This document shows positions 1 to 9,031 of a stretch of 64,000 nucleotides of DNA, in pieces (the first letter of the stretch is position 1; every line of letters starts with the position of its first letter). The notes beneath the pieces are model-generated. The model was not told the origin of the DNA. It made no database searches and saw nothing but the letters and a program-made list of their open reading frames with translations. Made by a program: the position numbers and the translations under genes. Source of the stretch: Miltoncostaea oceani (lineage in GTDB: Bacteria > Actinomycetota > Thermoleophilia > Miltoncostaeales > Miltoncostaeaceae); assembly GCF_018141545.1 (NCBI RefSeq), contig NZ_CP064356.1, positions 3,175,001 through 3,239,000 of the forward strand, read 5' to 3'.

Positions 1-1
1 C

Positions 2-787
2 ATCGCCCAGAGCGAGGAGGGCGGCGCGATCGAGCCGGAGGAGGCCGACATGCTGGAGGGCGTCTTCGGCCTCCAGGCGAGCCTCACCCGCGACATCATG
101 ACCCCGCGTCCCGAGGTCACCACGCTCGTCGCCGACCAACCGGTCCTGACGGCGCTGACCCAGGCGCTCGGCACCCGGCACAGCCGCTTCCCGGTGCTGA
201 ACGGCGACGGGGTGCTCGGCATCGTGCACCTCAGCCAGCTCGCGCGCGGCCTGTTGGAGAGCGGTGAGGACACCCCCGTGCGGGGCCTCGTCGGGCCCGC
301 CCTGTTCGTCCCGGAGACCCAGCCGGTCGACGACCTGCTGCGCCAGCTCCAGGCGCGCCGCGCCTCGGTCGCGGTGGTGCTCGACGAGTACGGCGACTTC
401 GCCGGCGTTGTGACCGTCGAGGACGTGATCGAGGAGATCGTCGGCGAGATCGATGACGAACGCGACCGCGCACCCGCCGTCGACCAGCTCCCCGACGGCC
501 GCCTCATCGTGCGCGGCCACGTCCCGATCGAGGACCTCGCCGACCACGGCGTGGAGCTCATCGACGACACCGTGACGAGCGTCGGCGGCCTGGTCTTCAC
601 CCGCCTCGGCCGCCTGCCCCGGACGGGGGACAGCGTCACCGCGGACGGCTGGCAGCTCACCGTCGAGGCGACCCGCGGCACGCGGGTGGTGCTCGTCGCG
701 ATCGAGCCGGCGGAAGAGCGCGACGAGACCCCGCGGGAATCGGAGCCCGGGCCAAAGGACTCGGCAGACCACTCACGGAGGGCTTGA
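2..787 (+). CDS. CBS-domain / CorC_HlyC family membrane-associated protein, C-terminal part
   Basis: The frame is already open at base 2 and reads through a Glu-rich linker into the first internal Met at base 50, so the gene is cut by the window edge and only the cytoplasmic half is seen. Two CBS repeats follow (roughly visible residues 25-140; the acidic VTVEDVIEEIVGEIDDE stretch closes the second), then the CorC_HlyC transporter-associated domain (about 155-230) and a charged tail. In this family an N-terminal DUF21 membrane domain precedes these parts and the proteins are linked to Mg2+/Co2+ efflux; that domain must lie left of the window. It is the last gene that looks like ordinary chromosome before the accessory DNA begins. 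Confidence 0.85.
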   Translation: MAQSEEGGAIEPEEADMLEGVFGLQASLTRDIMTPRPEVTTLVADQPVLTALTQALGTRHSRFPVLNGDGVLGIVHLSQLARGLLESGEDTPVRGLVGPALFVPETQPVDDLLRQLQARRASVAVVLDEYGDFAGVVTVEDVIEEIVGEIDDERDRAPAVDQLPDGRLIVRGHVPIEDLADHGVELIDDTVTSVGGLVFTRLGRLPRTGDSVTADGWQLTVEATRGTRVVLVAIEPAEERDETPRESEPGPKDSADHSRRA

Positions 788-981
788 ATGCATCGCGCTC
801 GGCTGCCGCGCCGCACATAGCGTCGCGCCGTGAGCTGGCTGGTCGAGGTCCGGGGTCGCAGCTGAACACCGCCACGGCTCGGTCCTCGCAGTCGCCGCCC
901 CATTCTGCTGTGTGACGGACCGATGACGGCTTCCATGGAATGCCGCTCGCTGTCACTCCCAGGTAGGGCATCATCACACCG

Positions 982-1863
982 GTGCAGATCGGAACGACAA
1001 CCTTCAGGACGGCCCTGGTTCTCGCGATCGTGAGCATCGTGCTCGTGCTGACCGGGTGCACCGGTGCCGACGGCGAAGGCTCGAACGACGTCTATGCCGA
1101 TCTGGGTCCTGAGCACGTGCACGGTCTCGGGCTGAACCCGGCCGACGGGTCGCTCTACATCGCTACTCACACCGGACTCTTCCGGATGCCCGAGGACTCG
1201 GACGACAGTGAGCGTGTGGGAGACCGCCTCCAGGACACCATGGGGTTCGCCGTGATCGGCCCGGATCGCTTCCTCGGATCCGGCCATCCGGACCTGAGAG
1301 ACGACCTGCCACCCCTGTTGGGCCTCATCGAGTCCTCGGACGCCGGGCGTACATGGGAGTCGATCTCGCTCCTCGGAGAAGCGGACTTCCACGCCCTACG
1401 CGTCAGCGGCTCGCGTGTAGTCGGGTACGACGCCGGTGGCGCCCGGGTGATGTCCAGCGCAGACGGAGGCCGCGCTTGGACGACCCTCGACACGCCCGCC
1501 GAGATCTCTGACCTTGTTCTGGATCCCGACTCCTCTGCGCGGATCGTCGCCGCGAGCGCGGCGGGGGTCATCGCGACCTCGGACGAAGGCGACACGTGGA
1601 CGCGGTTGGTCACCGACGCCGACATCCTTGCGTGGCCGGCGGGTGATGCGCTTTATGGCTTCGCGGCCGACGGGGCGGTGACGGTCAGCCACGACCGTGG
1701 CGCGTCGTGGGAACAGGTCGGCGATCTAGGTGGCGAGCCCGCAGCCGCGATGGCGGCGGACCGCGACACCCTGGTCGTTGCGCTCCACGACGCCCGCATA
1801 ATCAGCAGCGGCGACGGAGGGCGCTCCTGGTCAAAGGGCGCTTGGACCAGCGGGGACCAGTGA
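982..1863 (+). CDS. Secreted lipoprotein with BNR/sialidase-like repeats (F510_1955-like)
   Basis: Starts at GTG 982. Residues 1-26 form a lipoprotein signal ending in the lipobox LTGC, so the mature protein should be anchored by its Cys. The rest (293 residues in all) is a set of beta-propeller-type repeats with Asp-box cores of the S-x-D-x-G-x-T/S-W type (SSDAGRTW, SADGGRAW, TSDEGDTW, SHDRGASW, SGDGGRSW), about five copies. This matches the F510_1955/BNR glycosyl-hydrolase-like group often met on mobile elements; a catalytic role is not shown. It stands alone, with nearly 200 non-coding bases before it, and its base composition is less GC-rich than the core genes, which fits accessory DNA. 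Confidence 0.8.
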   Translation: MQIGTTTFRTALVLAIVSIVLVLTGCTGADGEGSNDVYADLGPEHVHGLGLNPADGSLYIATHTGLFRMPEDSDDSERVGDRLQDTMGFAVIGPDRFLGSGHPDLRDDLPPLLGLIESSDAGRTWESISLLGEADFHALRVSGSRVVGYDAGGARVMSSADGGRAWTTLDTPAEISDLVLDPDSSARIVAASAAGVIATSDEGDTWTRLVTDADILAWPAGDALYGFAADGAVTVSHDRGASWEQVGDLGGEPAAAMAADRDTLVVALHDARIISSGDGGRSWSKGAWTSGDQ

Positions 1864-2877
1864 TCAGAAGAATCCCTCACGCCGTCGGTGGTAGGAGCGA
1901 CAGTCGGGTTACGAGCGGCGGCATTGTCGCGGCCTCGTCGCCGACCGCCTCGGCCTCGGTCGCTTAGCGCTCGTCAGGCTGCGTCCGGGAGGTGACACGG
2001 AGCGACGCACCGCGGCGAACCTGCTGTGCGAGCCTCCGCCACAGACGCCACGAGTCAGTGGGCCCACGGCGGGCGACCCCAGTGTCGAGCGTCTGAGCGT
2101 CGGCCCAAGACTGCAGCTGGAGCCTGCTCTGATTCCTGACAGCGACCAACCGCCTCTGAGCGAATGGGAACACCTCGAAGCTATCCGCGCTCTGGCCGAG
2201 TTCGCCCTAAACCTGGATGTCGTCGACGGCGATGAGGCGAGGCGCCGACTCGGCCGGCTGACCGCGCAGCAGCGCCAGTGGGTCCTCGATCACATCGACG
2301 ACGGGGACGACGAACCGCGCCGACCGTCGGCTTACTAGGCGGTCAACGCGCTGGCGCGCATCGCTGGCAGTCCGTTGGGCGTCGCCCCCGACCGGCGCCT
2401 CGCCACGAACGCATCGAGGCGACAGCTCGTGGGCTGGACCGTTTGCTTCCTAGGCATCTCTCCCGCACGGGGCGCTTCCGAGTCGAGTTCCAATTGAAAG
2501 CCGAGGATTCCTAGGCTGACACCGACACACTTAGAGCCTGACCGCCCATGGCCCGACACGGCGTGGCGACGGAGCTGTTGGAAGGTGTGCTCGTGCCGTG
2601 TCGAGGAGCCCGGTCTAGAACCGCGGTATCTGCAACGGATCGGGAGGAAGTGAGTTTTCGCGGGTCCCAGGGCAAGCGTGTCAGGCCGACGGCACCTCCC
2701 GGATGACCGAAACCAAGGCGGCGCCGCGGACCCTTTGGGTGCGCCACCGCCAACCCGACCGGGCGACGGCCGGCGCCAGTTGCTGTCCCCGTGTCGATCA
2801 TGGGGGACGACTCTTGACAAGTTCGACTTCCGTTCCGCGGACGGCCGCCGACCCCATGCAGTCCTCGCGCCCAGCCA
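1864..2877. other. Gene-poor accessory stretch with one probable coding remnant
   Basis: No intact gene is convincing here. On the + strand a frame stays open from 1895 to a TAG at 2336-2338. Its last ~60 codons read like real protein (acidic, leucine-rich: EHLEAIRALAEFALNLDVV, then LTAQQRQWVLDHIDD), but there is no ATG, GTG or TTG in that frame, so it is best seen as a 5'-truncated remnant. From 2339 to 2877 I see no credible coding or repeat structure. This decayed appearance fits the edge of an integrated element. Confidence 0.4.
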
Positions 2878-5115
2878 CTATCTGACCCGGGATGGGTCGT
2901 TTGGTTTAAGGGACGTTTGGTCAGAGTGGCCCGCCGAATCCTCTCTGGACAGCCCTGGGCAACCGGCCTCGCGCACAAGGGTCCTGAGCTCGCGACTGAG
3001 CTGCTGCGCCTGATGGCGAGCCCGGTCCGCGTCGTCTGCGCTCCCCGCGAGCGCGACCCGGCGAGCAAGATCTCGCTTGTCTCGGAGGGCGGCGACCCGA
3101 GCCCCGACGCGCTCCGGCAACCGCCGGTCCGATTCGCTTCGGCCCGCGGTCATGGCAGCTTCTCGGTGGTCGGCATGCGCGAGATCGAGAGCGAGCCACT
3201 TGGCGTCGGAGCGGCCCCAGGAGCGGGCGAGCGCCGCTTCCAGCTGCTCAGCGTCGTGGTGCACGGCAAACAGCATCAGCTCGACACGCTGGCGGCTGGC
3301 GGCTACGTACGCCCACTCCCTCCCTCCCCGCTCCGGCGTGGCAAGGAGGTAGGTGCGCTCGACGGTCGTCCCCTGGCTGACGTGGCCGGTGAGGGCGTAG
3401 CCGTGGTGGACGTCACCGAGGTACTGCTCGGGCAGCCGCAGCGTCGCGCCGTCGTCGGGGCGCACGACCAGCTCCCGCTGCGCCGTGTCCACCTCGAGCA
3501 CGGTGCCTCGCGTTCCGTTGCGAACCCCAAGGCGGTAGTCGTTGCGCCGGCAGACCAGGCGATCGCCCGTCGCCCACTCGCGCCCCGAGGCGACGATCCG
3601 CGACGGCCCGAGCAGCCCTGCCTCATCAAGGGTGGCGCGCGCCATCTGGTTGAGCGTGGCGACCTCGTGGCGATCGTGGGCGAGGATCAGCCCGCTCGCC
3701 GGATCGAAAAGCGACGTTTCGGCCCACGCCTCGATCAGCGACGCGCGCGCGTCGCGGGCGTCGTCGAAGCCGTTCAGGCGCCCGTGCTCGACGAGCACGG
3801 CAAGCGCTTCGCTCGCACGCCCTGCCGCCAGTTGCTCGGCAACCTGACGCTGTAACGCGGTGCGCTGGCGGCGGTTCTCGAGGAGCTCGGCTGCGCCGAG
3901 GCGGTCGGCAAGCGCAGCGAAACCTCCTGCCGCGTCGATCGCGGGGAGCTGAGCGCGGTCGCCGACGAGGATCAGACGGGCGCGGCGCCGGGCCGCCTCG
4001 ACGGTGAGGCGCTCGAGGGCCCGCGTCGGCATCATCGACGCCTCGTCGCAGACGATCACCGCACCGACCGGGATCTCCCCCGGATCACCGCGCGCGATCC
4101 GGTCGAGCAGCAGCGCTGCGGTCTGGGAGGGGATGCCGGCGTCGCGCTGCAGGACGTCGGCCGCCTGCCCCTGCCAGGCGACGCCGATCACGCGGGCACC
4201 CGAGCACTCGTAGGCCTCGCGCACCGCCTCGAGCGCGAACGTCTTGCCCGTCCCGGCCCGCGCCTCCATCAACCGCACCCGCCCCTCACCCGAGCAGAGG
4301 TGGCGCACTGCGGACGCTTGATCGACGCCGAGCGTCGGCCGCGCGGCGATCGCCGCCTCGGTCGCGTCGTTTGTCGCGACCAGCCCGCCGCCGGGATCGG
4401 CACCACCTGCAGCCTCGAGCAGGCGGACCTCAGCGCGGAGCATGTCGGGCGTCGAGTAGAGCGCCTCCTGGTGACCGGCTCCCTGCTCGACCCGCGCCTC
4501 GACCAGGGGCACGCATTCGCGTGCGAGGAAGTCGTCGGCCAGCTGCTCCAGGACCCCGGCGGCCGCGCCGTCCGGATGGGCGTCGGCGAGCGCCTGGATC
4601 ACCTCGCGCCGGGTGAAGTGGGCGCTGCGCTGAGTGAGCCCGGCCGGTCCCAGCATGCGCGCCCGACAGGCGTCGAGATCAACGTCGCCTTGCAGTGCGC
4701 TCGCCTGACGGCTGCGTACGATGAGGCCCGCGAGCTCGCGGGCGCCGAAGCCGTGCTCGGCCGCCCGGGCCCTCCACCTCCCCACCGCCTGCTCGCGCGA
4801 GAGGACGCGCTTTCGGTCGCGCGTCTCGCGCTGGATCACAGCGATGCCACGCGCGCTCAGGTAGCCGCGGGCCGTCGCCTCCGCGACGATCTCCGCGTGA
4901 CGCGTAGAGAAGTGCTCGCACACCTTCGTCGGCACGCCGGCGAGCTCGGCGATCCCGTTGCGCACAGGCCCCCACTCGACCCCGAGTGAGCGCGTTAGCG
5001 CGTCGCGCATCACGGCTTCGGCGATCGTGCCGGCGGTCTTGGCCTCGGCGTAGACCGGGCGCATGTCGGGTGCGCTCCAGCGCCCGTCGGGGCCCTTCAC
5101 CCGGTTGGCAGTCAC
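2878..5115 (-). pseudogene. MobF relaxase (TraA/TrwC-like), helicase part, separated from its nuclease domain by a frameshift
   Basis: 745 codons from GTG 5115. The first ~60 residues (ANRVKGPDGRW, then DMRPVYAEAKTAG) are the C-terminal half of a TrwC-type relaxase domain, normally directly after the HLHxH metal site. A RecD/TraA-type superfamily 1 helicase follows: Walker A ARAGTGKT near 285-292, Walker B VIVCDEASMM, a QLPAID motif, and C-terminal motifs with the SQGTT and YVAASRQ signatures. The C-terminal end is charged. Its GTG overlaps the stop of the upstream nuclease fragment (GTGA). Conjugative elements use the full-length enzyme to nick oriT and unwind the transferred strand. Either a single-base deletion broke the gene or the halves are made separately by coupling; I favour a lesion or a sequencing error. 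Confidence 0.8.
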
Positions 5116-5606
5116 CAGTGGGCGTGCAGGTGGGGATCGCCCGAGCGCGCCATCTCGTGGAGGTACATCGCCCCGGCGAACCCTTCGCCGGGCAGCACTG
5201 TCACGCCGTTGCGGCCGCGGCGCACGAAGCAGGCCCGGCGCTCGAGGTAGTCGAGCCCGGCGCGGGCACCGGCCGCCTGGGCGGCGAGGATCGCCCGGCG
5301 GATCCCCTCGTCGCCGACCGCCGCCAGGACGCTGACGCTCTTGGGCGCTGTGAAGGTGAGATCGAAGGCGACGTTGCCGCCGCGCCGACGCCCGGCGCCC
5401 GCCAGCTCCTCTCCCGAGACCGGGTCACGGCCCTCGAGCAGCTCGCCGAGGTCTCCGTCATCGGGCGCGCCCGCCAGGCAAAGGGAGTCGGCCGCCCTCC
5501 CCTCCCAGCTGCCCCGGACCTGCCCGCGCTCGGAGTAGTAGTCGTCTCGGGCGAACTCGGCTCGCTCGTAGTAGTCGGGCCCCTTGGCGGCGCGGATCGT
5601 GAGCAT
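5112..5606 (-). pseudogene. MobF relaxase, N-terminal HUH nuclease fragment ending at the metal site
   Basis: 164 residues from ATG 5606 (GGAG just upstream). It carries the family start MLTI, paired tyrosines at 12-13 and 23-24 (candidate nicking tyrosines), the YSERG and SAPKSVSV-like (FTAPKSVSV) motifs, and the three histidines of the HxHxH site at residues 159, 161 and 163. One residue later the frame stops. The next frame resumes exactly where a normal relaxase would continue. Restoring one C (CAC-CTG-GTG instead of CAC-TGG-TGA at about 5115-5118) would rejoin both parts. As it stands the nuclease lacks its C-terminal half and is linked to the helicase part only through a GTGA overlap. 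Confidence 0.8.
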
Positions 5607-5931
5607 CTCCGGCCCCCAGCATCACATGATGCAAGTGCGCCCGCCATCTTTGCGGGTCTGTTGAGACAACGTGGCGAACTGGTGGGGGGGCGATCGCGGT
5701 GGAGCGGCGTTCGGGCGTGGCGTGGTCGGAGCCTGCCTGCTCGGTTCGTCCTGGCGGCTACGGGCTGGCGGGCATGCTGCGCGTCTGGTCGGGCCGTTGA
5801 CGGGCGCAGCCCGGCGGGCCATTCAAGAGCCCGCCGAGCGTCCCGGTGAGCGCGGGCGGAGCGAAGGCCGGGACGGGTCCCCGCCGCGCGTCGCCGTGAC
5901 CCGCGCCGCGCCCGTCCCGGCCGGTGTCGGA
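5607..5931. other. Candidate oriT/relaxase promoter region with two inverted repeats
   Basis: 325 bases without a convincing gene between the parB-like stop and the relaxase start. Next to the relaxase start lie a perfect 6-bp inverted repeat GCATCA-CA-TGATGC (5619-5632) and, 7 bases on, a GCGGG/CCCGC hairpin with a 7-base loop (5640-5656). MobF relaxases typically recognise an inverted repeat close to the nic site and to their own gene, so this is the natural place for oriT; it could equally be an operator. Beyond 5660 nothing specific is visible. Confidence 0.4.
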
Positions 5932-7518
5932 CTACGCCGCGCGCGCCTCGTCCTCCGAGGACTCGCGCAGGCCCGCCGCGATCCGCTCGGGCAGCGCCGG
6001 CCGCACCAGGTCGGTGACGAGGGCGTCGAGGCCAGCGGCGATGCCGCCGCCGTAGCGGCCCGGCACAATCGCCGGTCGCCGGTCGCTGCGCGGTAGCGCC
6101 GCCTGGTCGGCGAACCACGCGAGCGCGAGCGCCTGGAGGGTGCGGCCAAGCACCTGCTCGGGGGTGCCCGCGCCCTCGATCCATTCGGAGAGGGCGCGCT
6201 CTGCCTCCTCGGGCGTGGCGTAGGTCACCTTCTGGCGGGTCGCCCCCGCCTTGGTCGTCCGCGTCTCGATGTTGTGGAGGCGTTCGTGGCAGAGCGCGAG
6301 GCCGCGGGCGGCCTCGGCCTGGTGGTGGTGCAGGGCGGTGAGGGCGATCGCCCGCGCCATCTCCATCGTGATCGCCTCGGGTTCGTCGTAGGCGAGCAAC
6401 GCGCGGCGGCCGAGGTCGAGGTTGGCGAGGCGTGCGCTGCGGCGGTCGTCGGCGGCCTCCGCCCGCTCGCGGGCATGGCGCTCGGGGTCGGACTCGGTGG
6501 CCACGACGGCGGCCGCTGCCTCGGGGTCCTCACCCCGTGCGCTCGCCTCGGCACCCGTCCGCGCGGAGCGCGTCGTCTGATCGGCGGCGCGACGCTCGGC
6601 GACGCGCTCGACGTGCTGGCGCACTCGGTCGGTGAGCCACGTTCGGTCGGCCACCCACCCGCGCCGCCAGTAGGTGTCGTCTGCCTGGGGGAACTCGATC
6701 AGGCAGCCGTAGGCGCGGGCGGCGTCGAGGTCGTCGATGGTCAGGTGGACGCCGCGCACCCCCGCCGCCTCTGCGCGCCCGATCAGGTCGCCGTCGGCGT
6801 CGGGGTCGAGCAACTCGGCGAGGTCGATATGGCCGGGCAGCAACGTGAGGAGCGGCCCTTCCCCGCCGCGCCGCGCGAGCTCGCCGAGGACCGCGTCGGG
6901 CCGCTCGGCGAGCTCGCCGGAAGTCGCGTGGCCCTCGCGCAGGACGGCCACCAGGGCATCGGCGACCGGCACCGAGACCGCGGCCACCGCCTCTACCCGC
7001 GGCACGGCCGCCAGCGTGAGAACGCCCTCTGAGATCGCCTGGGTCGCCGTCTCGGGCAGGCGCAGCAGCCGTAGGCGCTCGGAGACGTGACGGCGCGTGC
7101 AGCCGACCGCCTCGGCGATCCGCCGTTGCGGCCACCCAGCCTCCGTGGTGCGCTGGTAGGCATGCGCCTCCTCGATCGGGTCGAGGCCGCGGCGGCGCAG
7201 GTTCGCCGCGAGCGCCGCGGCGAGTTGCGCCGCATCGCCCTCCTCGCCGCCTCGCTCGATCACCGGCACCGATGCCAGACCGGCCGCACGGGCGGCGGCG
7301 AGGCGGCGGTGGCCGTCGATCAGCACCGGGCCGGCGTCGGTGCGCTCGACCAGCAACGGCTGCAGGATCCCCTGGGCGCGCACCGATGCGGTGAGCGCCC
7401 GGTGCTCGGCCTCGTCGTCGCCGGTGCGCGGGTTCCAGCCCTCGCGCACGGTGACCGCCTCGATGGGGAGCACCGCGAGCGCGGCCTCCGTAGTCGCGGG
7501 GGTGTCTGTCGTCGTCAT
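5932..7518 (-). CDS. ParB/RepB/Spo0J-domain protein of the island
   Basis: 528 residues from ATG 7518, chosen because AGAGGAAGAGG lies directly upstream; a longer in-frame start at 7554 has no such site. Residues ~15-110 are a ParB N-terminal nuclease-like domain (LIDGHRRLAAARAAG, then AALAANLRRRGLDPIEEAHAY), followed by the ParB-type HTH (RRIAEAVGCTRRHVSERLRLL). The long C-terminal part has no clear partner and is rich in Ala, Glu and Arg. Such large ParB-like proteins on conjugative elements serve in partition or as regulators; no ParA ATPase is visible nearby, which argues for regulation or a non-classical role. Its start overlaps the preceding stop (ATGA), so it is the distal gene of a coupled operon transcribed right to left. 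Confidence 0.85.
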   Translation of the reverse strand: MTTTDTPATTEAALAVLPIEAVTVREGWNPRTGDDEAEHRALTASVRAQGILQPLLVERTDAGPVLIDGHRRLAAARAAGLASVPVIERGGEEGDAAQLAAALAANLRRRGLDPIEEAHAYQRTTEAGWPQRRIAEAVGCTRRHVSERLRLLRLPETATQAISEGVLTLAAVPRVEAVAAVSVPVADALVAVLREGHATSGELAERPDAVLGELARRGGEGPLLTLLPGHIDLAELLDPDADGDLIGRAEAAGVRGVHLTIDDLDAARAYGCLIEFPQADDTYWRRGWVADRTWLTDRVRQHVERVAERRAADQTTRSARTGAEASARGEDPEAAAAVVATESDPERHARERAEAADDRRSARLANLDLGRRALLAYDEPEAITMEMARAIALTALHHHQAEAARGLALCHERLHNIETRTTKAGATRQKVTYATPEEAERALSEWIEGAGTPEQVLGRTLQALALAWFADQAALPRSDRRPAIVPGRYGGGIAAGLDALVTDLVRPALPERIAAGLRESSEDEARAA

Positions 7519-7823
7519 GGCCTCTTCCTCTCTGCGGGCGGGCGGCCAGCCCAACGGGCCGGGCCGCTCGCGATGGCGGCGGCGGCGCTCGGTTGCGGCC
7601 GCTCGGTGGCGGCGATCGCAGAGAGCGCGGCGAACTCGATGTGGGCCGCCATCGCCGGGCTCATCGACAGGGCCGCGCCCACCTCATCCAGGCTCGCCCC
7701 CGCCCCTTCGGCGGGGAAGCGCAGCTCGAGCAGGGCGCGCACGGTGGGCTCGAGACGATCGGCCTCGAGGGAGGCGCGCACCTGGGCCCGCAGGGCGCCC
7801 GCGTCGTCTCCGGGCCCGTTCAT
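7515..7823 (-). CDS. Small protein resembling sigma-70 region 4 (HTH)
   Basis: 102 residues from ATG 7823. It overlaps the upstream stop and the downstream start by four bases each (ATGA twice), so it is surely translated as part of the operon. The middle reads VRALLELRFP, then SLDEVGAALSMSPAMAAHIEF and ALSAI, which follows the spacing of sigma factor region 4 (RxILxLRF...TLEEVGxxLGVTxxxVxxIExxAL). There is no region 2, so it cannot be a full sigma factor. It could bind a -35-like element, act as an anti-sigma-like partner, or simply be an HTH regulator. No function is assigned. Confidence 0.65.
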   Translation of the reverse strand: MNGPGDDAGALRAQVRASLEADRLEPTVRALLELRFPAEGAGASLDEVGAALSMSPAMAAHIEFAALSAIAATERPQPSAAAAIASGPARWAGRPPAERKRP

Positions 7824-8440
7824 GCCGCACCCTCGGACTCGGCGACCATCAGGCGGTAGCCGACGCCCCATACGTTCACGATCGTGGTGGCGCCCGATCC
7901 CGCGTCGAGCAGGGCGCGGCGAAGGCGCGAGGCGTGAGAGTCGACGGTGCGGGTGCGGGTCACCCGGCCCGAGTAGCCCCACACTCGGCGCATCAGGTCC
8001 TCCTTGGGGACGACCCCACCGGGGCGCTCGGCGAGCGCCACCAGGAGGTCGAACTCCAGCCGGGTGAGCGCGAGCGCCGACCCGGCCCAGAACGCGAGCC
8101 GGCGGAGGCGATCGATCGACAACGGCCCAAGCACGATCGCCCGATGCCGGTCAGCCGGGGGGACGTCGAGCGGCAGCTCGGGGATCGCCTCGGCGGCGGC
8201 GCGAAGGCCGGCCTCGGCGCGCCGGGCGGAGGTCGCCGCCAGCTGCCAGCCGGGCTGCGGAGCGGTGCTCGCGAGTCGCTCCAGGTCGGCGGCGACACGC
8301 GCGGCCCGCCGGGCGGCCGCCATCGACTCGGCATAGAGGCGGTCGGCCTCGGCCTCATCGACGCGCACGGCATGGTCCGTCGCGGGCGGCGTCGGGGCGA
8401 GGAAGAGCGGCCGGCGCTCAGGCGGGGAGGTCGTCGCCAC
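7820..8440 (-). CDS. Winged-helix (OmpR/PhoB-type C-terminal) DNA-binding regulator without receiver domain
   Basis: 206 residues from GTG 8440, a start inside the end of the SSB gene (23-base overlap); longer frames run deep into ssb and are unlikely. The first ~110 residues are Ala/Arg-rich and helical. The C-terminal ~95 residues are a trans_reg_C winged helix: LTRLEFDLLVALAERPGGVV, then KEDLMRRVWGY, DSHASRLRRALLDAG and VWGVGYRL, the usual end of OmpR-type DNA-binding domains. There is no phospho-acceptor domain, so control by phosphorylation is not expected. It likely regulates the island's operon. Confidence 0.8.
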   Translation of the reverse strand: MATTSPPERRPLFLAPTPPATDHAVRVDEAEADRLYAESMAAARRAARVAADLERLASTAPQPGWQLAATSARRAEAGLRAAAEAIPELPLDVPPADRHRAIVLGPLSIDRLRRLAFWAGSALALTRLEFDLLVALAERPGGVVPKEDLMRRVWGYSGRVTRTRTVDSHASRLRRALLDAGSGATTIVNVWGVGYRLMVAESEGAA

Positions 8441-8828
8441 CTGTGGCCCCCTTCCCGTTGGCCGCGCCGACCGGCACCCGCTCGGCGTCGGCGGGGCGCG
8501 GGGCGTCGAGGTACTGGACCGAGGCGGCGAGGATCTCGACCGCCTCCCGACGGCCGCCGTCGTCGGTGCGCCACTCACGCCAGGCGAGGCGACCGGCGAC
8601 GCCGATGCGTCGCCCCTTCGCCAGGTGCTCGGCGGCGGCCTCGCCGTGTCGGCCGAAGACGGCGACGTCGAAGAAGTTCGGCCGGTCCTCCCAGCCCTCG
8701 CCTGAGCGGGTGCGGGTGGCGACGGCCAGGCGCAGCGAGCAGACCGCCTCCCCGGCGGCCGTGTAGCGCAGCTCGGGGTCGCGCGTCAGCCGGCCGACCA
8801 TGCCGACGGTGTTGAGGTCAGCGGGCAT
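8418..8828 (-). CDS. ssb: Single-stranded DNA-binding protein, element-encoded
   Basis: 136 residues from ATG 8828. OB-fold SSB features are clear: the N-terminal NTVGMVGRLTRDPELRYT, a NFFDVAVFGRHGEAAAEHLAKG segment, and GVAGRLAWREW. The C-terminus is a short acidic tail (GGDDLPA) instead of the usual DDxPF, so the partner-binding tip is altered. It is the first gene of a leftward coupled set (ssb, winged helix, sigma-4-like, parB). Mobile elements often carry an SSB to protect transferred single strands. A chromosomal housekeeping ssb would be expected elsewhere. Confidence 0.9.
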   Translation of the reverse strand: MPADLNTVGMVGRLTRDPELRYTAAGEAVCSLRLAVATRTRSGEGWEDRPNFFDVAVFGRHGEAAAEHLAKGRRIGVAGRLAWREWRTDDGGRREAVEILAASVQYLDAPRPADAERVPVGAANGKGATGGDDLPA

Positions 8829-9031
8829 GGACGGTCCCGCTTCCCGGTGCGGGCGCGGCGGCGCGCGCGAGCGCAGGCCGTCGCCCGTTGGTACGGTCGA
8901 AACGCATCCGAAGGCCTCCTTCGGTTGCCACGGCCCGGGGCGTTCCAGCGCCGCCGGGCCTCTTTTGATTGCGCGGCCGACGCTACACGTCCGCGCGCGC
9001 TTTCGTCAACCGCCTCTAACGACCGAATCGC

